From an uncultured Verrucomicrobiales bacterium (GTDB taxonomy: Bacteria; Verrucomicrobiota; Verrucomicrobiia; Verrucomicrobiales; Akkermansiaceae): a stretch of DNA of 8,784 bases. Shown here piece by piece: positions 1-5,982 of the stretch. The stretch spans positions 1 to 8,784 of the forward strand of contig CALFDI010000157.1 of assembly GCA_937952875.1 (NCBI GenBank), written 5' to 3'. The number at the start of each line of letters is the position of its first letter. Position 1 is the stretch's first letter. Made by a program: the position numbers and the translations under genes. The notes beneath the pieces were generated by a model that had not been told where the DNA came from, did no database searches, and was given only the letters and a program-made list of their open reading frames with translations.

Positions 1-377
1 GGAATTCCTATAAAATACGTAGGAGTAAGCGCCCAAAAGCGTGGTGGCGGCGGGCCAAATGACGCATCTGCTGGGTGAATCCAAGCTTTGCCATTAACCA
101 TGCCAAAGCGCGTATCGTTACCAGGCACTGTGTGGGTCACAGCCAGAGTCTTCGGGTCGACGGTCTGGGTTGAATCAACGACAGCTCCTTTATCAGTCAT
201 ATGATATTTCCAGCGGAATTGCAGCTGGCCGTTGTTACGCCACTTTTCAATTCCTCCATGAGCAGCAATAGACTCTGCGACCAGAGATTGACCTGGTGAA
301 GGAGTGTCTTTTTGTGTCGATTCAGTCTGGTTACATGCGACGAGTGCGCAGCAGGCGAGTAATAATGAATATTTCAT
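1..377 (-). CDS. Putative lipoprotein, LolA-like/DUF6503-like, 5' part only
   Basis: The gene reads leftward from an ATG at 377 and runs off the left edge after 125 codons, so its C-terminus is missing. The first 15 residues form a lipoprotein signal peptide: M-K, a hydrophobic stretch, then the lipobox L-V-A-C with the lipidated cysteine at residue 15. Residue +2 is Asn, not Asp, so by the enterobacterial rule it would not be held in the inner membrane. The mature part contains A-E-S-I-A-A-H-G-G-I-E-K-W (about residues 34-46), a motif seen at the start of LolA/DUF6503-like periplasmic lipoproteins, and ends with F-W-A-L-T-P-T-Y-F-I-G-I, which fits the same group. These families fold as a half beta-barrel that holds lipid; the ligand here is unknown. 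Only a weak A-rich ribosome site (AAAAAAGA) precedes the start. The reading frame and lipobox are directly visible; the family name is from memory and tentative. Confidence 0.8.
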   Translation of the reverse strand, partial: MKYSLLLACCALVACNQTESTQKDTPSPGQSLVAESIAAHGGIEKWRNNGQLQFRWKYHMTDKGAVVDSTQTVDPKTLAVTHTVPGNDTRFGMVNGKAWIHPADASFGPPPPRFWALTPTYFIGI

Positions 378-635
378 AAAGTCTTTTTTAAAATGAGCAA
401 TAAGCATGCCTTCAGCGTCTGAAGTCTTCACTTTTCAGTAGATTAAAGCTAACCCATGAAATCGCAAATTTTATCCACGTTGAGGGGCTTAAGATATGGA
501 GTATAGGGGCGGAAATGCTATTTACCGAAATAATCCCTTTACCGGTGATTCAATGAATCTCATGCGCGCATTTTTTCTGTGGGTTGTCTTCTCTAGACTT
601 TTGTGATTAAACCTTAGGGAACCCATTGTTATTTC
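378..635. other. Intergenic region between two divergent genes
   Basis: This 258-bp region separates the leftward lipoprotein gene from the rightward TPR gene, so it should carry both promoters. I see no convincing sigma-70 pair. A TAAAAT on the minus strand (473-468) and a TTGCGA on the minus strand (467-462) are possible elements for the lipoprotein gene, but their partners are poor. At 410-430 there are overlapping inverted repeats: CTTCAG-CGT-CTGAAG at 410-424 and TGAAG-T-CTTCA at 420-430, just upstream of the lipoprotein start. TTTACCG occurs twice, at 521-527 and 538-544. No RNA gene or convincing small ORF was found. Confidence 0.5.
410..430. repeat. Overlapping inverted repeats upstream of lipoprotein gene
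   Basis: CTTCAG (410-415) and CTGAAG (419-424) are perfect inverted copies around a 3-nt centre, and TGAAG (420-424) forms a second palindrome with CTTCA (426-430). The half-site therefore occurs three times in 21 bp with alternating orientation. It lies 33-53 bp upstream of the lipoprotein ATG, where an operator or a 5'-UTR hairpin could act. There is no T-run after either arm, so it does not look like a terminator. A binding-site role is inference only. Confidence 0.3.
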
Positions 636-1337
636 ATGAAACTTATCCTCCACATCGTTTGCATCGCAGTGATTGGCTTCGGCTGGTTCAACTATTCACA
701 GAAGCATCTTTCGGATGAACAGATCGAGGACAAGGTCGCAGCATATGAGCAGGACTTAACGGATGAGAAAGATCCTGATACGGAAGACAAGGTTCTCGAA
801 TTCCAGCAAAAACTGAAGGGGGACTCGAATGAATTGATTTTCGGCGGAGTGCTTCTCAGTCTACTGACTGCTGGGTATGTAGGTGTGCTCTTTGTTCTGC
901 ATGTGCTGCCTATGCTGGCGCATCGAGCGACACAATCTGTCTACGATAGCACTGAAGAGGTTGGCATTGATCCAATGAGTGAAGCGCGTTCAAAAATTGC
1001 CCAAGGTGACTACGATGCAGCGATAAAAGCTTTTTACGAAGGGGCTCGTCAGAATCCGATGGACCGCCTTCCATATGTAGAAATTGCGAAAATCCAACTC
1101 ACACATAAGCATGATCCAGATGCGGCTATCTCGACTCTAACACAAGCGATCGAAGGCCAAGAGTGGGAAGAAAATGATGCAGCCTTTCTGATGTTCCGTC
1201 TTGCTGAGATCTATCATGATAACAAGAAGGATAGCGAGGCAGCTGCGGCAGTGATGCAACAGGTGATTGATCAATTCCCTGCAACGAGGCATTCGGCGAA
1301 TGCGGCTCACAAGATGCAGGAGTGGTCTCATTCCTAA
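636..1337 (+). CDS. Membrane-anchored TPR-repeat protein
   Basis: A 233-residue protein starting at ATG 636. It has a hydrophobic N-terminal helix (about residues 2-20), a very acidic, probably extracytoplasmic loop (23-65, rich in D and E), a second long membrane helix (66-96) and then a soluble C-terminal half. That half reads as three tetratricopeptide repeats: about 114-147 (A-R-S-K-I-A-Q-G-D-Y-D-A-A-I-K-A-F), 148-180 (Y-V-E-I-A-K-I-Q-L, then D-P-D-A-A-I-S-T-L) and 184-217 (L-A-E-I-Y-H-D-N-K-K-D-S-E-A-A-A). TPRs form helical scaffolds for protein binding, so the protein probably docks a partner at the inner membrane, with the repeats in the cytoplasm if the two-helix hairpin is correct. 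The best Shine-Dalgarno candidate, TTAGGGA at 614-620, lies 15 nt away, longer than usual. The gene lies 16 bp upstream of comEC and is probably cotranscribed with it. The partner and exact role are unknown. Confidence 0.85.
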   Translation: MKLILHIVCIAVIGFGWFNYSQKHLSDEQIEDKVAAYEQDLTDEKDPDTEDKVLEFQQKLKGDSNELIFGGVLLSLLTAGYVGVLFVLHVLPMLAHRATQSVYDSTEEVGIDPMSEARSKIAQGDYDAAIKAFYEGARQNPMDRLPYVEIAKIQLTHKHDPDAAISTLTQAIEGQEWEENDAAFLMFRLAEIYHDNKKDSEAAAAVMQQVIDQFPATRHSANAAHKMQEWSHS

Positions 1338-1353
1338 TCGTTGTCTTTGTTAA

Positions 1354-3612
1354 ATGACTGAAGCTGGGAAAAAGTATGCCCTCAGTTGGGCGTGCATTCC
1401 TCTTCTGTGCCCGATTTTAGCGGGGATTCTAGCATTGTTTTTTGCAGATAGATGGCCATCTGGACCTTGGTGGCTCGTCGCTGTCGCATGCGGTGTCTTC
1501 TTTCTCCGAGGGCGCCGGCTAGGGTGGCTTTTCGCCGCGTTCGTTTCGCTCTGGTTAGGGCATCAACATTCGTATCAAATACGATCACAGGAAGTCTGGC
1601 GGAGCCATGAGTCTTTAGATATATCGGCAAGCGGTGTCGTTATAGGTCAACCGGTTTACCGATGGAATAGTAGTCGATTTCTGTGTAAAATAGATCACGC
1701 TGATGGGTTGCCTGCAGGCGTTTCGGTAGAGTTAAAGTGGACGGGGCGAGAGGTGAAGCATGGAGAAAAAATTCGTTTCAGAGCCGAATTTGAGCCAACT
1801 CAGAGTCCACGGAATCCTGGTCAATTTGACCGGCAACCATTTCTGTGGAGACAAGGTGTGGCTCTCTCATCGACGAGGACGATTTTCTTGCGCCGTGAGG
1901 GATCAGTGTGGTGGAGGCTCCCAATACGCTGGACTCAAGAAATGTCCCAAAAAGTCGAAGCACGCCTCACTGATGGCTTAGATAAAGATTCGGTCGAGGC
2001 GCTCGTGATTAAGGCTGTTACGCTTGGGCATAGACCTGATCGCTCAGACCCTGTTTTGCAGGATTTTCGTGATAGTGGGACTTTGCATATATTCGCTGTA
2101 AGTGGACTTCACGTTGGACTCGTAATTCTAGTTGTTGGGATGTTTTTACGCTTTGTTGGAATGTCACTTTCTCTTACGTCGAGCGTTCTTATCTGTGTAG
2201 CCATTGGCTATGCGGCACTGACAGGATTCCCCCCAGCTGCTGTTCGAGCCGCTCTTATGGCTAGTCTTATTCTTCTCGGAGTGATCATGCGCCAGAGAGC
2301 GGTCTTTTTTAATGGAATGGCTCTGAGTGCTCTGCTCGTTCTCATGTGGGATAGCCATCAGCTCTTTCAACCTGGATTCCAACTGTCTTACGGGGTGTTG
2401 ACTGTGATCGTATTGACGACGGGTATTGTGCTTCACTGGTTTAAGCCGATTGTGGAAGTTGATGAATTCATGCCAGCCACATTACTTTCGACCTGGCAGA
2501 GGCGTGCACTTGTATCGCGCCGCTATACGGCAGGACTCGTAGCAAGTTCAGCAACAGCATGGATCGGATCGATGCCACTTTCAGGATTATATTTTAGAAT
2601 GTTCACTCCGGTGTCTATTCTTGCGAGTGTTTTACTCGCACCTCAGATACTCTTTCTGATGGGGTTTGCGCTTTTGAGTCTTGCTGTTGGTATGCTCAGT
2701 TCAGATGCACAGAGGCTCGTGAATAAAGGGACTGCTGTCTTTGCTAAAACGTCTGCATGGACGGCTGCGACTATGGCTGATCTCCCTGGAGGATCGTGGG
2801 ATCTACAGCGTTTACTATCAGAGGACGGCCAAGTGGTGGTGTTCGATCTCGCTGCAGGAGGAAATGCAGTGGCTGTTAATATAGAAGATGGACTATTGGT
2901 GGATTGTGGGTCGCATAGAGCATATCGCTCGACTCTGTTAGATGGCATGCGCTATCTGTCAATGAGGCCAGCAGATCTCGTTATCACACACCCTGCCGCT
3001 GATGCGTGTGGTGGGATGGAGTCCTTATTAGCAACTGGAAATACGCGACGAATCTGGGTGCCGACGACGAACGCGAGAAGTCCGGCATTTCGTGCAGGTA
3101 TGGCTCTCGCTGAAGAAAAGAGCATCGACACACGAAGACCGACAAGAGGGGAATGGATCCCGCTTTCAACTGATGCACGCTGGAGAGTGTTGAATTCTCC
3201 ATGGGAACTAGATGGTTCTCTTATAGCTGATGACTGGTCTATGGTGATTCAGTTAGAGATCCGAGGTTGGCGGCTACTTCTCATGGGGGATGCTGGCAGG
3301 GAGGCACAACGTCAGATCCTGGAGAGCGCTACGGATCTGAAGAGTGATGTGGTCATTTATGGGGAATCTCAACGCTCAGGTGCAGATATGCATGAATTCT
3401 GGGACAGGGTAGCTCCCCAGATAGTCATTATGTCTCATTCAGATCGAGTGGCAGAGTTCTCTGCGAATCAGCACTTGGTCACTCAGTTAGAAAAAAGAGG
3501 GGCTGAAGTGATGTTGCAAAATAGGACAGGAGCCATCACTTTGAAATGCCAAGAGAGTCTGCTGATTGAATCATTTCTGACAAAGCAACGTGCCTTGCTT
3601 ACGCGAGATTAA
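1354..3612 (+). CDS. comEC: ComEC/Rec2-type DNA uptake channel with degenerate MBL domain
   Basis: A 752-residue protein of normal ComEC length; the family carries single-stranded DNA across the inner membrane during natural transformation. Order of parts: N-terminal membrane helices (about 12-69); an OB-fold/DUF4131 region (88-180) with the conserved N-P-G-Q-F-D at 154-159; the Competence domain (about 210-470) with F-R-D-S-G-T-L-H-I-F-A-V-S-G-L-H-V-G at 238-255 and many membrane helices; and a metallo-beta-lactamase-like domain (about 492-735). In that last domain D-C-G (517-519) and the G-D of L-L-M-G-D (646) remain. However, the usual H-x-D-x-D-H-x-G-G is H-P-A-A-D-A-C-G-G (546-554), the usual H-H-G-S site reads Y-G-E-S (669-672), and the D-V-G-Q-G-D entry motif is D-L-A-A-G-G-N (498-504). 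The channel parts look intact. The start has no clear Shine-Dalgarno sequence, and translation may follow from the TPR gene. Identity is secure; activity of the hydrolase domain is doubtful. Confidence 0.95.
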   Translation: MTEAGKKYALSWACIPLLCPILAGILALFFADRWPSGPWWLVAVACGVFFLRGRRLGWLFAAFVSLWLGHQHSYQIRSQEVWRSHESLDISASGVVIGQPVYRWNSSRFLCKIDHADGLPAGVSVELKWTGREVKHGEKIRFRAEFEPTQSPRNPGQFDRQPFLWRQGVALSSTRTIFLRREGSVWWRLPIRWTQEMSQKVEARLTDGLDKDSVEALVIKAVTLGHRPDRSDPVLQDFRDSGTLHIFAVSGLHVGLVILVVGMFLRFVGMSLSLTSSVLICVAIGYAALTGFPPAAVRAALMASLILLGVIMRQRAVFFNGMALSALLVLMWDSHQLFQPGFQLSYGVLTVIVLTTGIVLHWFKPIVEVDEFMPATLLSTWQRRALVSRRYTAGLVASSATAWIGSMPLSGLYFRMFTPVSILASVLLAPQILFLMGFALLSLAVGMLSSDAQRLVNKGTAVFAKTSAWTAATMADLPGGSWDLQRLLSEDGQVVVFDLAAGGNAVAVNIEDGLLVDCGSHRAYRSTLLDGMRYLSMRPADLVITHPAADACGGMESLLATGNTRRIWVPTTNARSPAFRAGMALAEEKSIDTRRPTRGEWIPLSTDARWRVLNSPWELDGSLIADDWSMVIQLEIRGWRLLLMGDAGREAQRQILESATDLKSDVVIYGESQRSGADMHEFWDRVAPQIVIMSHSDRVAEFSANQHLVTQLEKRGAEVMLQNRTGAITLKCQESLLIESFLTKQRALLTRD

Positions 3613-3645
3613 TTTACTGAGGAAATAGTTTTAATTCTCGTTTTT
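3604..3645 (+). terminator. Possible intrinsic terminator of comEC
   Basis: CGAGA-TTAA (3604-3612) can pair with TTAA-TTCTCG (3631-3640), giving nine pairs with one bulged base. The 18-nt loop contains a further ACT/AGT pairing, and five Ts follow at 3641-3645. The left arm includes the comEC stop codon and the right arm includes the stop codon of the opposing gene, so the structure sits exactly on the convergent junction. The stem is AT-rich and the T-run short, so it would be a weak terminator. On the minus strand the hairpin is not followed by a T-run. Confidence 0.35.
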
Positions 3646-4188
3646 GCCATATTTAACCTCGTATTTTTGGATGTTTTCGGCAGACTGTTCGAGATTTTTT
3701 TTCTCCAGATGTAAGTATTCAATAAGCCAGTCTTTTTTGGAATCGGAAGCGAGATTACGTTCGTAACGCTGCGATGTAAATTCAAATGAATTGACTGCTG
3801 CTTGATAGCTGAAATGCCTGAGGTGAAGGCTTATAAGTGAAATTCCTATCGTGATACTAGAAAAGATAGAAACCATTACTATCCGTTTCCAGAGTTTCGG
3901 AGCTTGACGAGTGCCGAAGATGACAGCTCCTACAGAGAAGAAGGAAAGAACGATCGATAAGAGAAGAAAGAGCTCGGGGACCGTTAAGCCAAAGAAAATA
4001 GTCGATGTTATATAGAACCAGAGATTGTGACCTTCGTAAGAGAAGAAGGCAAAGTTGATCAAAAACTGTAACCAGGTCAACGACCAGAGCATAAAGCAGT
4101 TCACGACCGCTATCATCATAGCCTGCCATGGCCACTCTTCTAGGTTGGGAGGGTATTTTGAAATACTATAGAATCGATCATTGTTCAC
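3631..4188 (-). CDS. Hypothetical three-helix membrane protein
   Basis: A 185-residue protein, not recognised. It begins with GTG at 4188 (read leftward) and ends 18 bp from the comEC stop, in convergent orientation. The N-terminus is short and polar. Hydrophobic segments follow at about 22-50, 58-92 (one long or two short helices) and 101-123. The last 60 residues are a charged, probably helical tail rich in K and E (S-K-K-D-W-L-I-E-Y-L-H-L-E-K-K-N-L-E-Q) that could form a coiled coil. It follows the GYF_2-domain gene in the same direction after 58 bp, so the two probably form a short operon. The purine stretch AAAAAGAG before the GTG is the only candidate ribosome site and lies inside a potential hairpin. 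GC content looks lower than in the flanking genes. The membrane nature is clear, but no function can be assigned. Confidence 0.7.
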   Translation of the reverse strand: MNNDRFYSISKYPPNLEEWPWQAMMIAVVNCFMLWSLTWLQFLINFAFFSYEGHNLWFYITSTIFFGLTVPELFLLLSIVLSFFSVGAVIFGTRQAPKLWKRIVMVSIFSSITIGISLISLHLRHFSYQAAVNSFEFTSQRYERNLASDSKKDWLIEYLHLEKKNLEQSAENIQKYEVKYGKNEN

Positions 4189-4191
4189 TGG

Positions 4192-4221
4192 GGCTCTTTT
4201 TAGAAGAAAGAGTAAAAAGCC
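4192..4221 (-). promoter_or_regulatory. Alternative hairpins over the start of the three-helix protein
   Basis: In the leftward transcript, GGCTTTTT (4221-4214) can pair with AAAAAGAGCC (4201-4192, one bulged base), or instead CTCTTT (4212-4207) can pair with AAAGAG (4199-4194). The two structures share the same right arm and are mutually exclusive. That arm is also the only Shine-Dalgarno-like purine run ahead of the GTG at 4188. The pairing is visible in the sequence; control of translation is inference. Confidence 0.3.
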
Positions 4222-4246
4222 GCTATTACAGATTTGTGCGAACTTT

Positions 4247-5044
4247 CTATCTCTCCTGTGGTGTAGATGTGGAGTTGATCGCGCGGCACATGTGGTAGAC
4301 GGAGATCCACATCAGTGGAATGGCGGCGATTCCAGCAAAGGGGATGACGACCGTGGCCGTGATGCTGATACAAAAACCGAGGAATATTCCTGTCGGCATA
4401 AGAGGGGCACTTGATTGGTTGAATTCTTGATTCCAGCGCTGTGCCCATTTCCAGTAGGCGACAAAACGCCAGCCGATATTAAGGATAGGGACACACATAA
4501 GTGCGACAACGAGGGCAGGGCTGAGGGATTCACGAGGACCCAGGGCTGTCCACGCTCTGTAGAGGTATATAAGACTGAGGATGGTGCTAAAGAGATATAC
4601 GAGACCTGCGAGTATAGTGCCTCGGATCATCTCTGGTTGAGTGAGGAATTCGAGTGCTTGCTCCTGAGTCTGAATAGAGCTGGGGTCCTCAGGTAGGTTT
4701 AGTATCAAAACGATGAAGAAGGTAATCATCGCGACGATTTGCGAGCCAAGATAGAGGGTGAAGTTCGCAGGTTTAACAGGTGTAGCTGTGTTTTTCCCTA
4801 AAGGGTTTGCCGAAGGTGATGTATACGGATTTTCACTGTCCTCTAGCGGAACCATTGGTGGTGGAATGGAGCTGTCTAGTTCTTCGACTTCGCTGGCAGC
4901 TACCCAGTCGGCCATGCCTTTACGCCAGACAAGGGTGGAAGATCTGATTTCAGGAGATTCGTTGACGATGCGGGCGAGCGTGTCTGCAGAGATAGGTCCG
5001 GATTTTTCTTTTCCTTGCTCTGCGTAATACCATTCAGCTGACAT
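4247..5044 (-). CDS. GYF_2 (DUF4339) domain membrane protein
   Basis: I place the start at ATG 5044, giving 265 residues. The open frame extends upstream to a TTG at 5149, but GYF_2 proteins normally begin a few residues before the W-Y-Y motif, as in M-S-A-E-W-Y-Y here, and the extra 35 residues look unlike a conserved domain. The GYF_2 domain spans about 4-57: W-Y-Y at 5-7, S-G-P at 15-17, and the closing W-R-K-G-M-A-D-W at 40-47. This fold usually binds proline-rich peptides. A proline-rich linker follows (about 60-81), then membrane helices at about 95-117, 141-163, 174-191 and 216-252. The phrase M-C-V-P-I-L-N-I-G-W-R-F-V-A-Y-W is typical of the membrane part of such proteins in Planctomycetes and Verrucomicrobiota. 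The gene probably forms an operon with the downstream three-helix protein and is divergent from the RDD gene. The ligand and role are unknown. Confidence 0.85.
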   Translation of the reverse strand: MSAEWYYAEQGKEKSGPISADTLARIVNESPEIRSSTLVWRKGMADWVAASEVEELDSSIPPPMVPLEDSENPYTSPSANPLGKNTATPVKPANFTLYLGSQIVAMITFFIVLILNLPEDPSSIQTQEQALEFLTQPEMIRGTILAGLVYLFSTILSLIYLYRAWTALGPRESLSPALVVALMCVPILNIGWRFVAYWKWAQRWNQEFNQSSAPLMPTGIFLGFCISITATVVIPFAGIAAIPLMWISVYHMCRAINSTSTPQER

Positions 5045-5202
5045 GCCGGTAAGTAAGGGCGGGATATCAAGAGGCTCAAGGGTTAATGATGTTTTTTCGA
5101 GCGAAAGGCTCTGGTGCGAAGAACTCGAGAAGTCTGTCTTTTTTCTCAAGCTGGCGGTAAAGGGTCTTGCGATGCCTAGCCTGATGGGGCAGTTATAAAC
5201 GT
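5045..5202. other. Divergent intergenic region between GYF_2 and RDD genes
   Basis: With the GYF_2 start at 5044 and the RDD start at 5203, these 158 bp must hold two back-to-back promoters. A TTGCGA (5167-5172) and a TATAAA (5194-5199) are present on the plus strand, but they are 21 bp apart and the TATAAA nearly touches the GTG, so I do not call a promoter. A short perfect palindrome, TTTCG-AG-CGAAA, lies at 5095-5106. GGGGCAG at 5186-5192 may serve as the ribosome site of the RDD gene. Confidence 0.4.
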
Positions 5203-5973
5203 GTGGATACGACGCATCCTAACTCCAAGATAGATACCCGCCAGCAGATTGAGCTGGCCGAGGGAGTGGAGGTGTCTCTACGTGTCGCGGGGGCTTTTCC
5301 ACGTGTTTTTGCATTCGTGGCGGATCTTTTTATTCGAGTTGCTCTGTCTGTCGGCTTGCTTTTGCTGATGAATATTATTTTCGGCCTACTAGGAAGCTGG
5401 GAAATTGGTGGAGGTGTGAGTCTCTTGATCTCATTCGTTGTGACATGGCTTTACATGATCATTTTCGAAGCAGGAAAGCGCGGTGCGACTCCAGGGAAAA
5501 GGATGCTCGGCCTTCGCGTCGTTCAACCATCAGGCGCTCCTATCACAGTTGGTCAGGCAGTGACTCGGAATTTACTGCGATTTGCCGATGGTATGCCGTT
5601 TATCATGTTGGGTGGAGTGAGTTTACCGTTTGGCACCTATGGAGTGGGGCTTATTTTTATGCTATTTACACTGCGCTTCCAGAGGCTGGGTGATCTCGCA
5701 GCAAATACTCTAGTCGTTTACGACAAGCCATTTAGCATTCAAGGAATGGCTCTAGAGCATCAGAAAGGTGCGGCTGAAACTTTCGTGCCACAAGTTGTGC
5801 TGGGGAGGGAAGATGAGGCGGCGATTGTTTCCTTTGCCGAGCGTGCGCCATTCTGGTCGGACGAACGCCGTGCAGAGTTAGCGAATTATCTCACAGATGT
5901 GACAGGCGCGAGTGGGTCAAAAGGAGCAACGAAGTTAAAGGCGATCGGTCAGTGGTTACAGTCTGAAAGGTAA
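5203..5973 (+). CDS. RDD family membrane protein
   Basis: A 256-residue protein starting at GTG 5203. An in-frame TGA at 5182 rules out a longer form, and the N-terminal phrase I-E-L-A-E-G-V-E-V-S-L-R-V-A-G (16-30) is characteristic of RDD proteins of this operon type. The RDD signature is visible as R34 and D41 in the first helix (A-F-P-R-V-F-A-F-V-A-D), A-T-P-G-K-R-M-L-G-L-R at 95-105, and R-L-G-D at 161-164. Membrane helices lie at about 35-62, 70-89 and 130-157. After the RDD domain a soluble tail of roughly 60 residues (199-256) carries D-E-A-A-I-V-S-F-A-E-R-A-P and E-R-R-A-E-L-A-N-Y-L; I recall similar tails in RDD proteins next to SpoIIM genes. RDD proteins are mostly uncharacterised, although some have been linked to ion transport. 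It is the first gene of the rightward operon, 9 bp before the SpoIIM gene. Confidence 0.92.
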   Translation: MDTTHPNSKIDTRQQIELAEGVEVSLRVAGAFPRVFAFVADLFIRVALSVGLLLLMNIIFGLLGSWEIGGGVSLLISFVVTWLYMIIFEAGKRGATPGKRMLGLRVVQPSGAPITVGQAVTRNLLRFADGMPFIMLGGVSLPFGTYGVGLIFMLFTLRFQRLGDLAANTLVVYDKPFSIQGMALEHQKGAAETFVPQVVLGREDEAAIVSFAERAPFWSDERRAELANYLTDVTGASGSKGATKLKAIGQWLQSER

Positions 5974-5982
5974 AGTGGGCAT

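Noticed and set aside
521..544. Direct repeat TTTACCG at 521-527 and 538-544
   Set aside because: Seven bases repeated once in an AT-rich region is compatible with chance, and nothing else supports a binding site.
553..606. Small open frame of 17 codons upstream of the TPR gene (M-N-L-M-R-A-F-F)
   Set aside because: It has no ribosome site, no recognisable product and a length expected by chance. A leader-peptide role cannot be supported.
1760..2948. Open frames overlapping comEC in other frames (for example 1760-1981 plus, 2164-2436 minus, 2643-2948 minus)
   Set aside because: ComEC is continuous and matches its family through this whole region; the overlapping frames are low-complexity shadows.
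4415..5027. Two rightward open frames opposite the GYF_2 gene (4415-4696 and 4758-5027)
   Set aside because: They are antisense shadows of a gene with a recognisable domain and membrane helices, and their translations show no domain.
5167..5199. TTGCGA and TATAAA as a promoter for the RDD gene
   Set aside because: The spacing is 21 bp and the TATAAA lies 3 bp from the GTG start, so transcription would begin inside the coding region.
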